Shown here one piece after another: positions 50,113 through 50,494 of a DNA stretch of 50,494 nt. A program made the translations under genes and the position numbers. The notes beneath the pieces were generated by a model. That model was given only the letters and a program-made list of their open reading frames with translations, did no database searches and was not told where the DNA came from. Origin of the DNA: Streptomyces sp. SID14436 (GTDB taxonomy: Bacteria; Actinomycetota; Actinomycetes; Streptomycetales; Streptomycetaceae); NCBI RefSeq assembly GCF_010548465.1, contig NZ_JAAGMD010000675.1, positions 1-50,494 on the forward strand. The letters are read 5' to 3'. Every line of letters starts with the position of its first letter. Position 1 is the first letter of the stretch.

Positions 50113-50494
50113 ATGGGTCCCCATCCTGCGGTCGCGGCGATACGCCTGGCGGTCCGCCGCGTCCTGAACGACGTCCTGGCCGAACACGGCCGCACCCCCG
50201 GCCGGTCCGGGCACGAGCGTTCCTCCTCCCCGCTCGTCCTCGTGGCCTGCTCCGGCGGCGCCGACTCCATGGCGCTCGCCTCCGCCCTCACCTTCGAAGC
50301 CCCCCGCCTCGGCGTCCGCGCGGGCGGGATCACCATCGACCACGGACTCCAGCCGGGCTCCGACCGACGGGCCGCCGAGGTCGTGCTCCGGATGCGCGAA
50401 CTCGGCCTCGACCCGGCCGAGTCGGCCGCCGTGCGGGTCGGCCGCGACGGCGGGCCCGAGGCGGCTGCCCGCGACGCGCGCTACGCCGCCCTCG
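50113..50494 (+). CDS. tilS: tRNA(Ile)-lysidine synthase, N-terminal part
   Basis: The first 127 residues of TilS, which modifies C34 of tRNA-Ile(CAU) to lysidine with ATP. The PP-loop SGGADS is at 47-52 and the [11 protein letters not shown] motif follows. The gene is cut by the window end. ATG 50113 is preceded by AAGGGA. In Streptomyces it is followed by hpt and ftsH, outside this window. Confidence 0.95.
   Translation, partial: MGPHPAVAAIRLAVRRVLNDVLAEHGRTPGRSGHERSSSPLVLVACSGGADSMALASALTFEAPRLGVRAGGITIDHGLQPGSDRRAAEVVLRMRELGLDPAESAAVRVGRDGGPEAAARDARYAAL

Overview
The window is high-GC actinobacterial chromosome and almost certainly Streptomyces. Coding GC is very high at third positions, and GTG starts and 4-bp GTGA/ATGA gene overlaps are common. 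Marker families include TipA, a SARP/AfsR-type regulator, a DUF397/ATPase/XRE cluster, DUF2342 metalloprotease and an N-terminally reduced DNA polymerase I. The right end (ppa, dacB, zinc metalloprotease, tilS) matches a known conserved Streptomyces gene order. The left end starts with holB, a lipoprotein alpha/beta-hydrolase and tRNA-Thr(CGT).

From 3279 to 16202 a 12.9-kb actinomycete integrative and conjugative element (AICE) sits in tRNA-Thr, bounded by a 44-bp direct repeat. Reading inward from the left it carries: int and xis; an iteron-like cluster of GTAGCGG/CCGCTAC words (candidate origin); a translationally coupled replication operon (DUF3631 ATPase, small protein, prim-pol, compact cytosine methyltransferase); a small membrane protein; a CAGGGAG repeat cluster (candidate clt transfer locus); a TraB/FtsK-like translocase; and a coupled run of small accessory proteins (coiled coil, zinc binding, DUF2637, DUF6284). 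A divergent GntR regulator lies over a pair of inverted operator-like sites, followed by a GNAT acetyltransferase and a 46-aa ORF. The element carries its own copy of the tRNA terminator hairpin and paired GGTCTCAG words near both ends that could be integrase arm sites.

From 16.4 to 21.0 kb is a small island: a WXG-like 158-aa protein, a 706-aa protein, two paralogous lower-GC lipoproteins, and an Excalibur-domain protein whose N-terminus seems frameshifted by an exact 14-bp tandem duplication. From 21.0 to 32.4 kb are a GNAT enzyme, a GT2 glycosyltransferase, a large SARP-NB-ARC-TPR regulator, a 3'-5' exonuclease/DNA polymerase, a Clp-N domain protein with an HTH behind two identical-arm operators, a DUF2786 protein and two lipoproteins.

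From 32.4 to 35.0 kb a DUF397 protein, an RsbW-like ATPase and an XRE-DUF5753 regulator form a typical Streptomyces set. The first two share a TGCA-rich promoter motif. From 35.0 to 46.4 kb are aldehyde dehydrogenase, DinB-like protein, PadR regulator with a palindromic operator before an ABC exporter, a glutamate decarboxylase plus ClC channel pair (probable acid-stress module), tipA with its classical MerR-type promoter and internal TipAS start, DedA and ThrE-type membrane proteins. The right end returns to core genes (ppa, dacB, metalloprotease, truncated tilS).
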